Assembly (NCBI GenBank): GCA_964373255.1
Contig: CAYJTG010000001.1
Coordinates: 62,001-126,000 of the forward strand
Source: JACPVU01 sp964373255
GTDB lineage: Archaea > Aenigmatarchaeota > Aenigmatarchaeia > GW2011-AR5
Reading direction: 5' to 3'
Length of the DNA: 64,000 bases
Positions within the stretch are counted from its first letter, which is position 1, and the number at the start of each line of letters is the position of its first letter. Shown here piece by piece: positions 26,373 through 35,368 of this stretch. The notes under the pieces were generated by a model that did not search any database, was not told where the DNA came from, and saw only the letters and a list, made by a program, of their open reading frames with translations. The position numbers and the translations under genes are program-made.

Positions 26373-27626
26373 TTACTTCTCGTTGTCAGGCTTCATAATG
26401 CTCTTCAAGGCATTGATATTAAGCGCATCCCAAGAAAGAGCACTCGGCAAGCCCTTCGAGTCATTGAATATGCGCAAGTTCGGGAAGGGTGTCTGTCCAG
26501 ATTCATAAGCATTAGCAAGCACCCGATGACCGAACTTATAGGCTTCGAGATTCACGTCCAAGGCACGGTCTGCTTCGATTATTTTTCGCTTGTAGTAGGA
26601 GTCGCCTTCACCTTCCAGAATGTCCCTTATCTTGTTCTGCTCGGCTGCTTGTCTGTCAAACTGTGCAACCTTAAGACCACCTTCTGCAAGTATTTCGACA
26701 ACCTTTTTCTGCCTTTCAGCCCCGATAACCGTGACGATCTTTACCTTCTCGGCGTCGTATTTAGCAATAGTGACGTTATATTTACCTTCCTCTTCTGCCT
26801 GAAGACGCTCGAATTGGGCTTGCTCGCCTCTCGCCCTTGCGGTTATGATGGCCATAATATTCGTTCGCTTGCTCGAAATTTGAGTCTCTATGCCTTCTTC
26901 GTAATCGATTTCCTTGATAACGAATTGGCTAAGGCCTATATTGTACTTTGCAAGCGGATTCTCTTTTCTCATGGGCTTGCCATCCTTATACCGCTTAACT
27001 ACAACGCGCGAGCGAAGAGTCCGCTCATGTGTTGCTGGATCCTTTATAGTATCCTTTTTCTCCTCTGTTAAGTAAATACCGTACCGAACCTGATCCCAAG
27101 CCATCTCAGAGAAAGAACTTCTCTTCGTAGTGTAGCTCTCTTCTGACGCCATCAGAGCAGCTGTCAGAATAACTGCTTCTGATACAACCTGACGCACGGC
27201 TTGATTCACAAAGTTCTCATAAGAACGGAAACTCTTATGAAGACTAATTAGCATTGAATCATCATCAGGCAAGATGAAGCGAACATTACCGGTAATATTA
27301 GCCTGTCCACCGTCATTAAACCTGATAGGTATCGATTCTTCAAGGTCACCACCCTCGGCAAAGTGCTTGGAGAAGAAAAAGGTACCAGCTGCCTGATATT
27401 CGGATATCGTACCGAACATCTGCCAGTAGGTCTGTGGTCTTCGAATTGTGCTCATATCACCTGTTACGGCTTCCTGCTTGACATGATATTTACTAAGATC
27501 AACTGTTTCCCAGATAAACGCTGAGAAAATGAATAAAATTACGCCAAGTACGCTGAATAACCAAAAAAGGGCCTTTCTGAGCGTGCTTCGACGTCCAGTA
27601 TCAACTGAACTACCTAATGTAGCCAT
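26373..27626 (-). CDS. SPFH/Band 7 membrane protein (HflK/HflC-like), copy 1
   Basis: 417 residues; the ATG at 27626 follows AGAGGAGAATTACT. One N-terminal TM helix (ALFWLFSVLGVILFIFSAFIW) is followed by an SPFH domain (FNDGGQANITGNVRFILPDD; FVIKEIDYEEGIETQISSKR) and a long helical coiled-coil rich in Ala/Glu/Lys. SPFH proteins assemble into large membrane rings that corral proteases such as FtsH. It is paralogous to the gene just upstream, as HflC is to HflK, and the two form a unit 63 bp apart. Confidence 0.8.
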   Translation of the reverse strand: MATLGSSVDTGRRSTLRKALFWLFSVLGVILFIFSAFIWETVDLSKYHVKQEAVTGDMSTIRRPQTYWQMFGTISEYQAAGTFFFSKHFAEGGDLEESIPIRFNDGGQANITGNVRFILPDDDSMLISLHKSFRSYENFVNQAVRQVVSEAVILTAALMASEESYTTKRSSFSEMAWDQVRYGIYLTEEKKDTIKDPATHERTLRSRVVVKRYKDGKPMRKENPLAKYNIGLSQFVIKEIDYEEGIETQISSKRTNIMAIITARARGEQAQFERLQAEEEGKYNVTIAKYDAEKVKIVTVIGAERQKKVVEILAEGGLKVAQFDRQAAEQNKIRDILEGEGDSYYKRKIIEADRALDVNLEAYKFGHRVLANAYESGQTPFPNLRIFNDSKGLPSALSWDALNINALKSIMKPDNEK

Positions 27627-27689
27627 AGTAATTCTCCTCTTATTAATTGTTTTTGAGATTGTGATTTAGAAAAAATGAAATCTTTTCTC

Positions 27690-28973
27690 CTACTTACTCG
27701 ATACGTCTTGCTTACCAGGCTTAAATGTAATCGGCTTGAACGTGAGATCAAGACCAAGATCTTTCTGCACGTGCTCATTGATAGCCAACAAAAGGCTATA
27801 ACCGTTGTTATCGGCCTTATTGTTTCCAACCTCGATCTCTGGCGTTGGTCTGTGCTTGGCATAAGCAACAGCCCAGTAACCGATTACTTCTTTATAAGTC
27901 TGAATGCGCTGCGCCAGTGCGCCATCTGCAAGCATAACCTTTCTGCGCTTTTCTGCTTCACCGTCACCTTTCAGGATCTGCTCCATCTTGTACTGCTCTG
28001 CCTTCTGTCGGTTGAGTTTTGCAACTGATAATCGTGCCTGGGAAATTGTTATAGCAGAGTCTCTCTGCTGTTCAGCAACCACGATATCTCGTTGCATATC
28101 AACCCTGGCTGTATACTCAGCCTCGGTGACAGCTTTTTTTCCTGTCTCTTCAGCGGTTTTCTTATCCTGAATGGCCTTATCGGCAGCCGCCTTTGCAGTC
28201 GCAATAGCCTGCAAGGCCTCGCGTTTAGCCTTGATCTGGTTGAGTGTGGCTTGTTCGTAATCGATTTCCTTGATTATGAACTGGGCAATCTGAATACCAT
28301 AATCTTCCAGCGGGTTTTCTTTTCTCACAGACTTACCATCAGGACCTCTCATTATATCAACTATTTCTTTCCTGACGGGTTCGCCTGTATCAGGATCTTT
28401 ATCGAGTGTGATCCTCGATTCGGTCAGATAAACGCCATCCATAACTTGATCGCGGGACATCTCGGAGAATGCACTTCTCTTAGTCGTGTATGCTTCCTCA
28501 GAAGACATAAGTGCGGCTGTAAGGATAACTGATTCATTGACAAGCTGGAGAATGCATTCATGTACCATCTCTTTATTCCCGCGGAAGTGCTTATGTATCT
28601 TAAACAAATACTCATCCACACGGGGTATTCTGAAACGGACGTTTCCGGATATCTTCGCTATGCCACCATCGTTGAATCTGACATCAACCCTACTGTCGTT
28701 GTCGTCGTCCACCTTTACAAAATCATAGGCGTCCTCGATCTTGTACGTGTAGACATCTGCAAGCATTTTACGATACATGCCAGGATCGTAGCGCGCAGAA
28801 AGGCTGCCAGTGTAAAATGCCTCGACAATCTGGTAGTAGCCGTTGTTGTTGTCGCCGATCATGTTCATACCAATACCAAGAACGGCAAGACCAACAACTG
28901 TCCATACCGCGATTCGAATGAATCGCTGGATGTTGCGAGGCACGTCGAATGTATCAAAGAATTTTTGTAACAT
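27690..28973 (-). CDS. SPFH/Band 7 membrane protein (HflK/HflC-like), copy 2
   Basis: 427 residues; the ATG at 28973 follows CAAAGGAATAGTACT. An N-terminal TM helix (IAVWTVVGLAVLGIGMNMI) is followed by an SPFH domain (RFNDGGIAKISGNVRFRIPR) with the same SAFSEMSRDQV-type and FIIKEIDYEQ words as its neighbour, then an Ala/Lys/Glu coiled-coil. The two share layout and many words, so they are tandem duplicates likely to form a hetero-oligomer. It is first of the pair in transcription order. Confidence 0.8.
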   Translation of the reverse strand: MLQKFFDTFDVPRNIQRFIRIAVWTVVGLAVLGIGMNMIGDNNNGYYQIVEAFYTGSLSARYDPGMYRKMLADVYTYKIEDAYDFVKVDDDNDSRVDVRFNDGGIAKISGNVRFRIPRVDEYLFKIHKHFRGNKEMVHECILQLVNESVILTAALMSSEEAYTTKRSAFSEMSRDQVMDGVYLTESRITLDKDPDTGEPVRKEIVDIMRGPDGKSVRKENPLEDYGIQIAQFIIKEIDYEQATLNQIKAKREALQAIATAKAAADKAIQDKKTAEETGKKAVTEAEYTARVDMQRDIVVAEQQRDSAITISQARLSVAKLNRQKAEQYKMEQILKGDGEAEKRRKVMLADGALAQRIQTYKEVIGYWAVAYAKHRPTPEIEVGNNKADNNGYSLLLAINEHVQKDLGLDLTFKPITFKPGKQDVSSK

Positions 28974-29057
28974 AGTACTATTCCTTTGAATTGTGAATAA
29001 TGTGGTTTATTAGTTGGTTAGTTACAGAATTAGACTTACTTCACAAAAATTACTGCT

Positions 29058-29123
29058 TTACTGTTTATTTGCTTCAGGTGTCGCTCGGCCGCTTGAACCT
29101 ATCACTAAGCGCCCACCATCCAC
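29058..29123 (-). CDS. Possible 21-aa mini-ORF upstream of the SPFH pair
   Basis: GAAAGGAGC is followed immediately by GTG GAT GGT..., giving a 21-residue peptide (VDGGRLVIGSSGRATPEANKQ). An ATG four bases further gives only MVGA-stop. The strong ribosome binding site without a normal gene suggests a leader peptide or degraded gene. Confidence 0.25.
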   Translation of the reverse strand: MDGGRLVIGSSGRATPEANKQ

Positions 29124-29190
29124 GCTCCTTTCTTGAAAAATGTGAATAGAATTAGTTGATTAAAAAACTGATTGAGTTGACGACTCGATG

Positions 29191-29745
29191 TCACAACTCT
29201 TTACCTAACAGATGAATCACGCCAGGATAACGGCTTTTCAGGTTCATAGCGTAATCGACAAAATTGTGGCGCATGAGTTCATCGCACAAATGTCGCAGAT
29301 CAACCTTGAAGCCTACAAGAACAAGATTTTGCTGTGTCCTGAGCTTCTTCATAAAACTTCCATTGTCGAACATCAGTTCAGCAAGAATCGTATCCATTGT
29401 GGTCACTTTTTCTTCTGAATCGAAAAGCTCGACGTACAGGGTTATGAAAGAGGACCTATAGTAGTCCTGCAAAATACTATCTGGAGGCAGACCTCTCATC
29501 GCAACAGCAGAGACAAGATATCCACCATCAAGCTTTGGGTCAAGGAATACAATAAGTCTTCCATCTAGTTTGACGCTGTCCCAGATGTCGGCCTGTTCAT
29601 ATCGCTCTGCTGGCTTTTCATTCTTTCTTGTTAAAGATATGACAGCCAAAACCGCAAGCACAACCAGACTAAATACAAAGGTAAGGCGAAAGAACCCGCC
29701 TTTCTTTTCTGTCGTTTGTTGTGGGTTATGGTTAGTTATTTTCAC
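29191..29745 (-). CDS. Single-pass membrane-anchored protein
   Basis: 184 residues. The GTG start at 29745 follows GGAAAGGAGAATTAAAA. One TM helix near residues 20-40 (LTFVFSLVVLAVLAVISLT) is followed by an extracytoplasmic or cytoplasmic domain of mixed structure (VKLDGRLIVFLDPKLDGGYLV, then MFDNGSFMKKLRTQQNLVLV). No family is recognised. It is upstream of the SPFH pair, same strand. Its leader is nearly identical to that of the 35-aa gene at 18627. Confidence 0.5.
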   Translation of the reverse strand: MKITNHNPQQTTEKKGGFFRLTFVFSLVVLAVLAVISLTRKNEKPAERYEQADIWDSVKLDGRLIVFLDPKLDGGYLVSAVAMRGLPPDSILQDYYRSSFITLYVELFDSEEKVTTMDTILAELMFDNGSFMKKLRTQQNLVLVGFKVDLRHLCDELMRHNFVDYAMNLKSRYPGVIHLLGKEL

Positions 29746-29824
29746 TTTTAATTCTCCTTTCCGAGAAAAAGTTAATGATTAGTTATTAATTGTGATTTAA
29801 TTTTTACAATCTTACTGCAAAAAC

Positions 29825-30121
29825 TCATTCATCCGTAAAGAAATCGCCCTGCTTTTTCTTGCGCGCGGTTGTGCGGGCTACTGACAATCGTTTCTTCTTG
29901 TTATCGATCCACCTGAGAACCTTGCTTATCAACGTCATATCAGAACCACTCATCATGTGTTTTTGCAGATTTTTGCCAGACTTTAGATTATTCAGTGTAT
30001 CTAAGATTTTCTTTTGATCGATACCAGGGATTTCAATATCAGCGCGCACAACACGATAAAGAATTCTGCACTGACGTTTTGCTTTTCGTTTAAGCTCTTT
30101 CAATTTTAATTTTAGCACCAT
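29825..30121 (-). CDS. Small basic protein
   Basis: 98 residues, very Lys/Arg-rich at both ends (KLKLKELKRKAKRQCRILYR; RTTARKKKQGDF). No signal or membrane helix. The helical, basic make-up suggests nucleic-acid binding. The start at 30121 follows AAGAAGGATGTTCT. Function unknown. Confidence 0.5.
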   Translation of the reverse strand: MVLKLKLKELKRKAKRQCRILYRVVRADIEIPGIDQKKILDTLNNLKSGKNLQKHMMSGSDMTLISKVLRWIDNKKKRLSVARTTARKKKQGDFFTDE

Positions 30122-30248
30122 AGAACATCCTTCTTAAAAATTATTATATATTGTTGGTTAGTTGATTGAAAATTAGTGCAAATTGAAGGTGGAATGCAAG
30201 ATTTCAATTGTTTATAGTGAACCAACATTTACTGGGTTTACAATATAT

Positions 30249-30857
30249 TCATGAATTTACAGCGTTACGATCGGCGAGTCTTTGCAGCGTTTCCTCCTCT
30301 TTGCCCAGTATCATAACATCATCAACGACTGGTAACGCGTTTGAGTAGGAATTTGCCCATTCAATTATCGTTAATTCTCTGCTGCGCAGAACCTCAATGA
30401 AGCGCCTCGTGTGTACGCCGTTCGTCAGTGAAAAATCAGCTATAATAAATTGGGGCCTCGTTTCTCCAATCAGAACCAGTGCCTGAAAGACGTCATCAGA
30501 TACTATAACTTTTGCGTGCTGAAACTTCTCCGAAATCATTCCACTGAGTTTCTCGACATACCCGTTCCTCAGAAAGCCGCTCTTCTGGACGATCAAAAAT
30601 CGTACCTCCCTCTCATCGCTGCATTCGAAATTGATGGGTATCTTGTTTCTTGCCAGGAATTTTTTCAGCTCTATCGGCAAAATCCTGTGGTGTTTCTTAT
30701 GTTTGCCTCCGGCTGTCCTGAATGAACGTAGCCCGCGCCCATATATCCAGTTCAGGATTGTTTTGTTGCATACTCCGCAGATGTCAGCAACCATCCCAAC
30801 GCTCAGTGGCTGTGTTAAAATCTTTTTTGTTGATTTTGTAAGCACTGTTGTAGGCAT
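30249..30857 (-). CDS. HTH (MerR/excisionase-like) protein with receiver-like C-terminal domain
   Basis: 202 residues; the ATG at 30857 follows GAAAGGAGAACATAG. Residues about 18-70 are a MerR/excisionase-type winged helix (LSVGMVADICGVCNKTILNWI...GKHKKHHRILPIELKKFL). Residues about 85-180 look like a receiver-type fold (RFLIVQKSG; VSDDVFQALVLIGETRPQFIIADFSLTNG), though no canonical phospho-Asp context is certain. Probably a transcriptional regulator; it is the only regulator-like gene in the block. Confidence 0.6.
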   Translation of the reverse strand: MPTTVLTKSTKKILTQPLSVGMVADICGVCNKTILNWIYGRGLRSFRTAGGKHKKHHRILPIELKKFLARNKIPINFECSDEREVRFLIVQKSGFLRNGYVEKLSGMISEKFQHAKVIVSDDVFQALVLIGETRPQFIIADFSLTNGVHTRRFIEVLRSRELTIIEWANSYSNALPVVDDVMILGKEEETLQRLADRNAVNS

Positions 30858-30937
30858 CTATGTTCTCCTTTCAAAATAATTGTTGAAATTGTTGATATAG
30901 TGAATTTGAAAAAATCATTTAAAAAATACTGTTCCTC

Positions 30938-31111
30938 TTATTCTTTCTTCCCGCTCAATGGCCCTCCGTTCTTCCTGACTATAATGCGTTTCTTATTAGA
31001 AACGCAGAAGTCGCGTCTGTGAATCGGCTGGAAAGATTTGAGAATGCGAACTTGGTGCTTTAGCCCATTACCTAAACCTAAAGGTTTTTGAGAATAATTT
31101 TTTGGTTGCAT
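30938..31111 (-). CDS. 57-aa basic protein
   Basis: The ATG at 31111 follows AAAAAGGACAAAGGT. The product MQPKNYSQKPLGLGNGLKHQ... is rich in Lys, Arg and Gly with a VRKNGGPLSGKKE tail. No membrane helix. The gene is unrecognised; the coding call rests on the ribosome binding site and uninterrupted frame. Confidence 0.4.
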   Translation of the reverse strand: MQPKNYSQKPLGLGNGLKHQVRILKSFQPIHRRDFCVSNKKRIIVRKNGGPLSGKKE

Positions 31112-31166
31112 ACCTTTGTCCTTTTTGAATTTTCGAAAGATTCGTGGATTAAAGAAAAACTAATGA

Positions 31167-31211
31167 AACCAAGGGCTCTGTAATGGCGTTGATTGGAGTT
31201 ACAGAGCCCAT
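31167..31211 (-). terminator. Intrinsic terminator after pepD
   Basis: GGGCTCTGTAA / TTACAGAGCCC hairpin, about 50 bases past the pepD stop, with a TTTC-rich tail on the minus strand. Confidence 0.65.
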
Positions 31212-31259
31212 TAAGAATCACAAACCACCGGATGGTTGCTGCTTGTCTTCAGAACTTAC

Positions 31260-32753
31260 TTAGACATTCTTCAGCATCGCCACAAGGAAGTTCCAGAACT
31301 TCTCGACAGTATCTATATAGACCATCTCGCCCGGTGCGTGATTGCCTTTGATTGTCGGGCCAAATGAAATGGTATCAATATTGGGATGTTTCTGACAGAT
31401 TATTGCGCACTCCAAACCAGCATGAACTGTTTTTACCTTTGGTTCTTCTCCAAACAGCTTGGTGTAAACATCTTTTGCCGTTGCGAGAAGGGGTGAATTC
31501 ATATTGGGCTGCCACGCTGGATATTCGCTTTTATATTCGACCGCCATTGCAAAACGTCCAAATAAAGCATCAACCTCTTCATTCAGTTCATCCAGTTCAG
31601 AAGTGCTCATGCTGCGCTGGCTTGTTGTGAACACGACGGAATCCTCCGTTGTCTTGACGATTGCAAGATTCATCGACGTCTGGACAAGCCCTGGAATCTC
31701 AGACATCTTGATCACGCCGTGCCGTATATCATGAATTATAGAAAGAACCATCGATCTATCGCCACCATCCATAACGCCCTTGCAATTTGCCTTCTCCTGC
31801 TCATTCAATTCTTCCAGCACGACAGCAAGTTCTGGATCCGTATTTGCATAAGTATCGCGAAATGTATTGGTTGATTCTTCAACAACATTTTTCGCGTCCT
31901 CGACCCGGTTGCTAGGAATGAAAAGAAGTGCTTCGCATGACGATGGAATTGCATTGTGCTTTGACCCGCCGTTGATAGAAGACACCATAGCACCTGCTTC
32001 ATCAACGAGTGTATCGATGATTTCACCGATGATTTTGATCGCGTTTCCACGGTTTTCATGGATTTCCAAACCGGAATGACCGCCTTTCAAGCCACTGACG
32101 CCAAGCTTATACAGCGCATGACCTTCAGGCAAATTCCGGAAAATTACAGGAAGTGTTCCGGCCGTTGTCCTGCCGCCTGCACAGCCAACAAAGATATCTG
32201 GCCAATCTTCCGAGTCCAGATTTATCATTTTTTTGCTCTCCAGTTCAAAAGCAAGGACCTTTACTCCGTTCAGACCCCTTTCTTCGTCTGTCGTGAACAA
32301 AAGCTCAAGCGGGCCGTGCTGGACATCCGGGTCGATCATGACAGCAAGCTCGGCAGCAACTCCAATGCCATCGTCTGCTCCGAGCGTTGTTTCAACCGCT
32401 TTTATGACGTTGCCCTCACGAATGAACCGGACAGGGTTCGCAGAGAAGTCATGACCCTTCGGCTCTGATACCATGTCGATATGCGATTGCAAGCAAATCG
32501 GGTCGCGATCTTCATACCCAGGGGTTACCGGAACTCTGACAAGAACGTTGTGGGCTCCATCGGATTCTACGGTGCAGCCAAAACTATTTGCAAGGTCAAT
32601 GATGTATTTGGCGATTTCCTCTTCATGCCCAGAATCTCTCGGTATGAGCGATATCTCCACGAGTTGATCCCAAACGAATTGTGGTTTAAGTCCTATCACC
32701 GCCTGTAAATTATGCAGGCGTATGGACTCTCTGTTGTTTGTCACGTCTTTCAT
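31260..32753 (-). CDS. pepD: Xaa-His dipeptidase-like M20 metallopeptidase
   Basis: 497 residues, full length for the PepD (aminoacyl-histidine dipeptidase, M20C) family. The metal ligands are in context: QSHIDMV (His), TTLGADDGIG (bridging Asp), TTDEERG (catalytic Glu), and VHAGLECAII near the C-terminus (final His). It hydrolyses dipeptides such as carnosine-like Xaa-His and is a bacterial enzyme. The start at 32753 follows TTGAGGAGATATTTTTT. It belongs to the bacterial-like block. Confidence 0.9.
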   Translation of the reverse strand: MKDVTNNRESIRLHNLQAVIGLKPQFVWDQLVEISLIPRDSGHEEEIAKYIIDLANSFGCTVESDGAHNVLVRVPVTPGYEDRDPICLQSHIDMVSEPKGHDFSANPVRFIREGNVIKAVETTLGADDGIGVAAELAVMIDPDVQHGPLELLFTTDEERGLNGVKVLAFELESKKMINLDSEDWPDIFVGCAGGRTTAGTLPVIFRNLPEGHALYKLGVSGLKGGHSGLEIHENRGNAIKIIGEIIDTLVDEAGAMVSSINGGSKHNAIPSSCEALLFIPSNRVEDAKNVVEESTNTFRDTYANTDPELAVVLEELNEQEKANCKGVMDGGDRSMVLSIIHDIRHGVIKMSEIPGLVQTSMNLAIVKTTEDSVVFTTSQRSMSTSELDELNEEVDALFGRFAMAVEYKSEYPAWQPNMNSPLLATAKDVYTKLFGEEPKVKTVHAGLECAIICQKHPNIDTISFGPTIKGNHAPGEMVYIDTVEKFWNFLVAMLKNV

Positions 32754-32838
32754 AAAAAATATCTCCTCAAAAAATTGTGAATAGTTAGTTGATTATAATT
32801 TGATTATAATTAAAAGATATTATAATATTCCCGATTAT

Positions 32839-33153
32839 TTATGTCAGTTTGCCTGTCTGCATTTTCCTTACAAATCTTTCTGCAACGAATGAGGAAATAA
32901 TAATCGGTAGAAGAATGCACAGAAAATAGAAAGAGCCGATTAAGTCGTCTCCGATACGGGCGCTGAATTGCCTTGCATATGCATCAAGCCTGCCCCATAC
33001 AACAGCAAGCACAATAATGCTGAGGGACGCCAGAAACGTTCCGGCAAAAACAAGGGAAGTCGCCAGTACTGTGCGCGCCCTGAGCTTCTGGCAGTTTTTG
33101 AAAGCAAGGTAAACTGCCACAAAACCTGCGGCGAATGTTACAATTGCGTTCAT
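32839..33153 (-). CDS. Small membrane protein (two to three TM helices)
   Basis: 104 residues with hydrophobic segments at the N-terminus (AIVTFAAGFVAVYLAF), middle (LVFAGTFLASLSIIVLAVVW) and C-terminus (FYFLCILLPIIISSFVA), ending with a basic tail. The start at 33153 follows TAAAGGAGTAAACTGCG and lies six bases after the lipoprotein stop, so they are coupled. Function unknown. Confidence 0.55.
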   Translation of the reverse strand: MNAIVTFAAGFVAVYLAFKNCQKLRARTVLATSLVFAGTFLASLSIIVLAVVWGRLDAYARQFSARIGDDLIGSFYFLCILLPIIISSFVAERFVRKMQTGKLT

Positions 33154-33159
33154 CGCAGT

Positions 33160-33996
33160 TTACTCCTTTACAACCCTTCTGTAAAATTCTGCAACATCGA
33201 TCCTAAAGAATGCCACTGCCCTCTCTTTGAACGTTTTTCCGAGTGGAAGTTTGGGATAATCACGTATGAGAAAATTCGGGCTGTTGGGGGAATATCTAAG
33301 AGTGAAATAATTATCATCTATGTATATGCTCTTATAGATCCCGTCTTTTCCTACGTTAAGTTCGTAGTAATTGATATCTCCGTTGTTATCCAGTCCTATA
33401 TATGCGGTTGTATCAGTGACGTTTCCATCGGTTGTTCCACAGTGCACAGAAAGCTTCTTGTCCAGTCCCATAACGTGTGCGCCCTTACCTTCACCTTCAC
33501 CTTCTATTGTGTCCTCAGTCATCTTTACCATGTCAGGCTTTGACGGCAGGACCAGAAGCTCCTCAAGGGTCTTGTCAATGATCATGCGCGTATATTTCTT
33601 GTATTCGTCCTTTGCGTTTATATCGAACGGATATGTTGTGTTCGAACCAAGAACATTTCCAAAAGCGTCCATTTCTTTTACAACCATCGTGATCTGTCCG
33701 AATACTCCATTTTTCTGAGTGTACGTGACGGTTGTGTCAAATCCTGCTTTGCCACTTGACGAAACAGACATAACATAGCTTGTATCCGGCATCTCTCTTA
33801 GACTGTATAATTTATTGTCGATAACACAAGCGATCGCGTTTGCTAGTATTGGCTCGCTCTTGTGTTCTTCTTGCTTTGCAGCTGTCGTGGATGATTGTTG
33901 TTCTTGCTGCTCCTGTTGCTTATCTCCACCGCACGACATCAAAGCAGCAAGAAGAAATGCAGCGATAACAATAATATAAGATTTGAAGTTTTTCAT
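33160..33996 (-). CDS. Lipoprotein of unknown function
   Basis: 278 residues from MKNFKSYI at 33996, preceded by TGAGGAGATATTTT. The signal peptide ends in LLAALMSCGG, a typical bacterial lipobox (L-x-x-C), followed by a Gln-rich linker (KQQEQQEQQSS). The mature part is beta-rich with Asp/Asn-rich loops. No family is recognised. The lipobox and linker point to a bacterial origin for this block. Confidence 0.7.
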   Translation of the reverse strand: MKNFKSYIIVIAAFLLAALMSCGGDKQQEQQEQQSSTTAAKQEEHKSEPILANAIACVIDNKLYSLREMPDTSYVMSVSSSGKAGFDTTVTYTQKNGVFGQITMVVKEMDAFGNVLGSNTTYPFDINAKDEYKKYTRMIIDKTLEELLVLPSKPDMVKMTEDTIEGEGEGKGAHVMGLDKKLSVHCGTTDGNVTDTTAYIGLDNNGDINYYELNVGKDGIYKSIYIDDNYFTLRYSPNSPNFLIRDYPKLPLGKTFKERAVAFFRIDVAEFYRRVVKE

Positions 33997-34153
33997 AAAA
34001 TATCTCCTCAAAAAATTGTGAATAGTTAGTTGATTAAAAAACTGTAAAAATAAAAAGCAGGGCATCGGGTTGTTCCAGAATGCCTAAATGTCCTCTGTCG
34101 GTGCCTGATCAGATTTAGGGTCCTGTGCGCAATGCCGATGCCGTGCATTGGTA

Positions 34154-34264
34154 TCAAAAAAGCATGCTCCCGAACTTTCTATGGTTGTAAAACACGAGAA
34201 AAATCGCCAGGCCGCCCGATATAAAAATCACTGCGTTGGATATTATTTCTGTTATATTTATCAT
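34154..34264 (-). CDS. 36-aa membrane micropeptide
   Basis: MINITEIISNAVIFISGGLA... has one hydrophobic helix (AVIFISGGLAIFLVFY) and a basic tail. AAAGGAG lies 13 bases upstream of the ATG, slightly far. Part of a run of tiny membrane proteins here. Confidence 0.4.
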   Translation of the reverse strand: MINITEIISNAVIFISGGLAIFLVFYNHRKFGSMLF

Positions 34265-34284
34265 TCTAATCTTTTGCTCCTTTC

Positions 34285-34609
34285 TTACCATTTCTTTATC
34301 ACAAGAATAAGCCCGGAAAATAAAAGTGCATACCCGACAATTTGCTGCCACACAATTCTTTGTGGAGGCATGATATCCGGCATTATTTTTCCAGCGACAA
34401 ACAGCAACAGCACCGCTAAGCCATTGTACATAGCCCAGATTACCGTATTGTTAGAAGCTTCTGCAGGATCTGACTGGATTGACAAAGCCGTCAACAGCAC
34501 GCCACCGCATATCAGCAGGCCTGTCATTAAACCAGAAAACCATACACCACCAGGCGCATCGCCCAAGGCCGAGCAGCACGTTCAGTATCAAATCATGCGT
34601 AATGTTCAT
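34285..34609 (-). pseudogene. Small membrane protein with +1 frameshift
   Basis: A start at 34609 with GAAAGGAAAACCGGC gives MNITHDLILNVLLGLG and then leaves frame at a GGG run near 34563. In the next frame translation continues DAPGGVWFSGLMTGLLICGG... through three TM helices to 34285. Removing one G joins the two parts seamlessly. Either a sequencing error, a recent mutation, or programmed shifting. Confidence 0.55.
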
Positions 34610-34956
34610 GCCGGTTTTCCTTTCAAAGATGGTGGATTGCGTTTATATCCTGCAGCCGCGATCGGAAGCTGACTCGTGCGCTCAATCTCCTTTCTGTCAG
34701 GCACAGCAAAGACGTACAGAAGTACAGTAATTGCAAACAGCACAGCAGCCAGAATAAAGCGGTTTCTCCTTGCGGAAAGCGGCACACGGTCGTTCAACGA
34801 GCTTCCGAAGATTATCGCAGACAAAACCAGAATCCATAAATAAATATCTATGTCCGCCAGAACCAAAAACACAAACACAACAACCACAAAGAACAGCGAA
34901 GCCCTCCAAAGAATTATATTTTTCCTCTCTTCTATATTTTTCTTTTCTTCTTCCAT
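34606..34956 (-). CDS. Membrane protein with four TM segments
   Basis: 116 residues from MEEEKKNIEER at 34956, preceded by TGAAAGGAGTTACC. Hydrophobic segments ASLFFVVVVFVFLVLADI, YLWILVLSAIIFG, FILAAVLFAITVLLYVFAV; basic C-terminus. It overlaps the start of the next (frameshifted) small membrane gene by four bases. Function unknown. Confidence 0.5.
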   Translation of the reverse strand: MEEEKKNIEERKNIILWRASLFFVVVVFVFLVLADIDIYLWILVLSAIIFGSSLNDRVPLSARRNRFILAAVLFAITVLLYVFAVPDRKEIERTSQLPIAAAGYKRNPPSLKGKPA

Positions 34957-34970
34957 GGTAACTCCTTTCA

Positions 34971-35075
34971 TTATTGATTATGTTGTTCAGAGTTATTCTG
35001 ATCCTTCGATTTATGTCTGATGCCTGTGTACAGAATAAAGCATAAGGCAATACCGACAATTCCAACGACAAGACT
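34971..35075 (-). pseudogene. Possible broken membrane micropeptide
   Basis: After CGAAAGGAGTAAAGT there is an open frame encoding LVVGIVGIALCFILYTGIRH... (one helix plus a polar tail), but no start codon in that frame. A TTG eight bases past the ribosome binding site reads another frame. A single-base indel would restore a gene like its neighbours. Confidence 0.25.
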
Positions 35076-35131
35076 TTACTCCTTTCGTGATATTTGTTAG
35101 AAAATGTTAGAAAATAATTGAACCGAAATAA

Positions 35132-35227
35132 AAAGCTCCGCCAGGCGTTGAGGTACCAATTCAATGCCGTCTGAAAGGAGGAAACCAATCAGACACCCTA
35201 ACAACCTTGAAAGGGCTTAGCGGAGCC
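35132..35227 (-). terminator. Long-loop terminator-like inverted repeat
   Basis: GGCTCCGC ... GCGGAGCTTTTT on the minus strand, with about 80 bases between the arms that include further pairing. It lies about 140 bases past the 376-aa gene's stop. The interval 35228-35368 shows no convincing gene. Confidence 0.45.
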
Positions 35228-35368
35228 ATTAATCAAAGAGGCTGATTACTGTCCTGTCACTGCAGCTCACGGCTCAAAGTCATTGCCATAATAAGTAACA
35301 GCGTAGCGAATGGAATCCTTGTCAGCCGAAAGCCTGGATCAGGCGCTAAATGCGAGACACTGGGTAAG

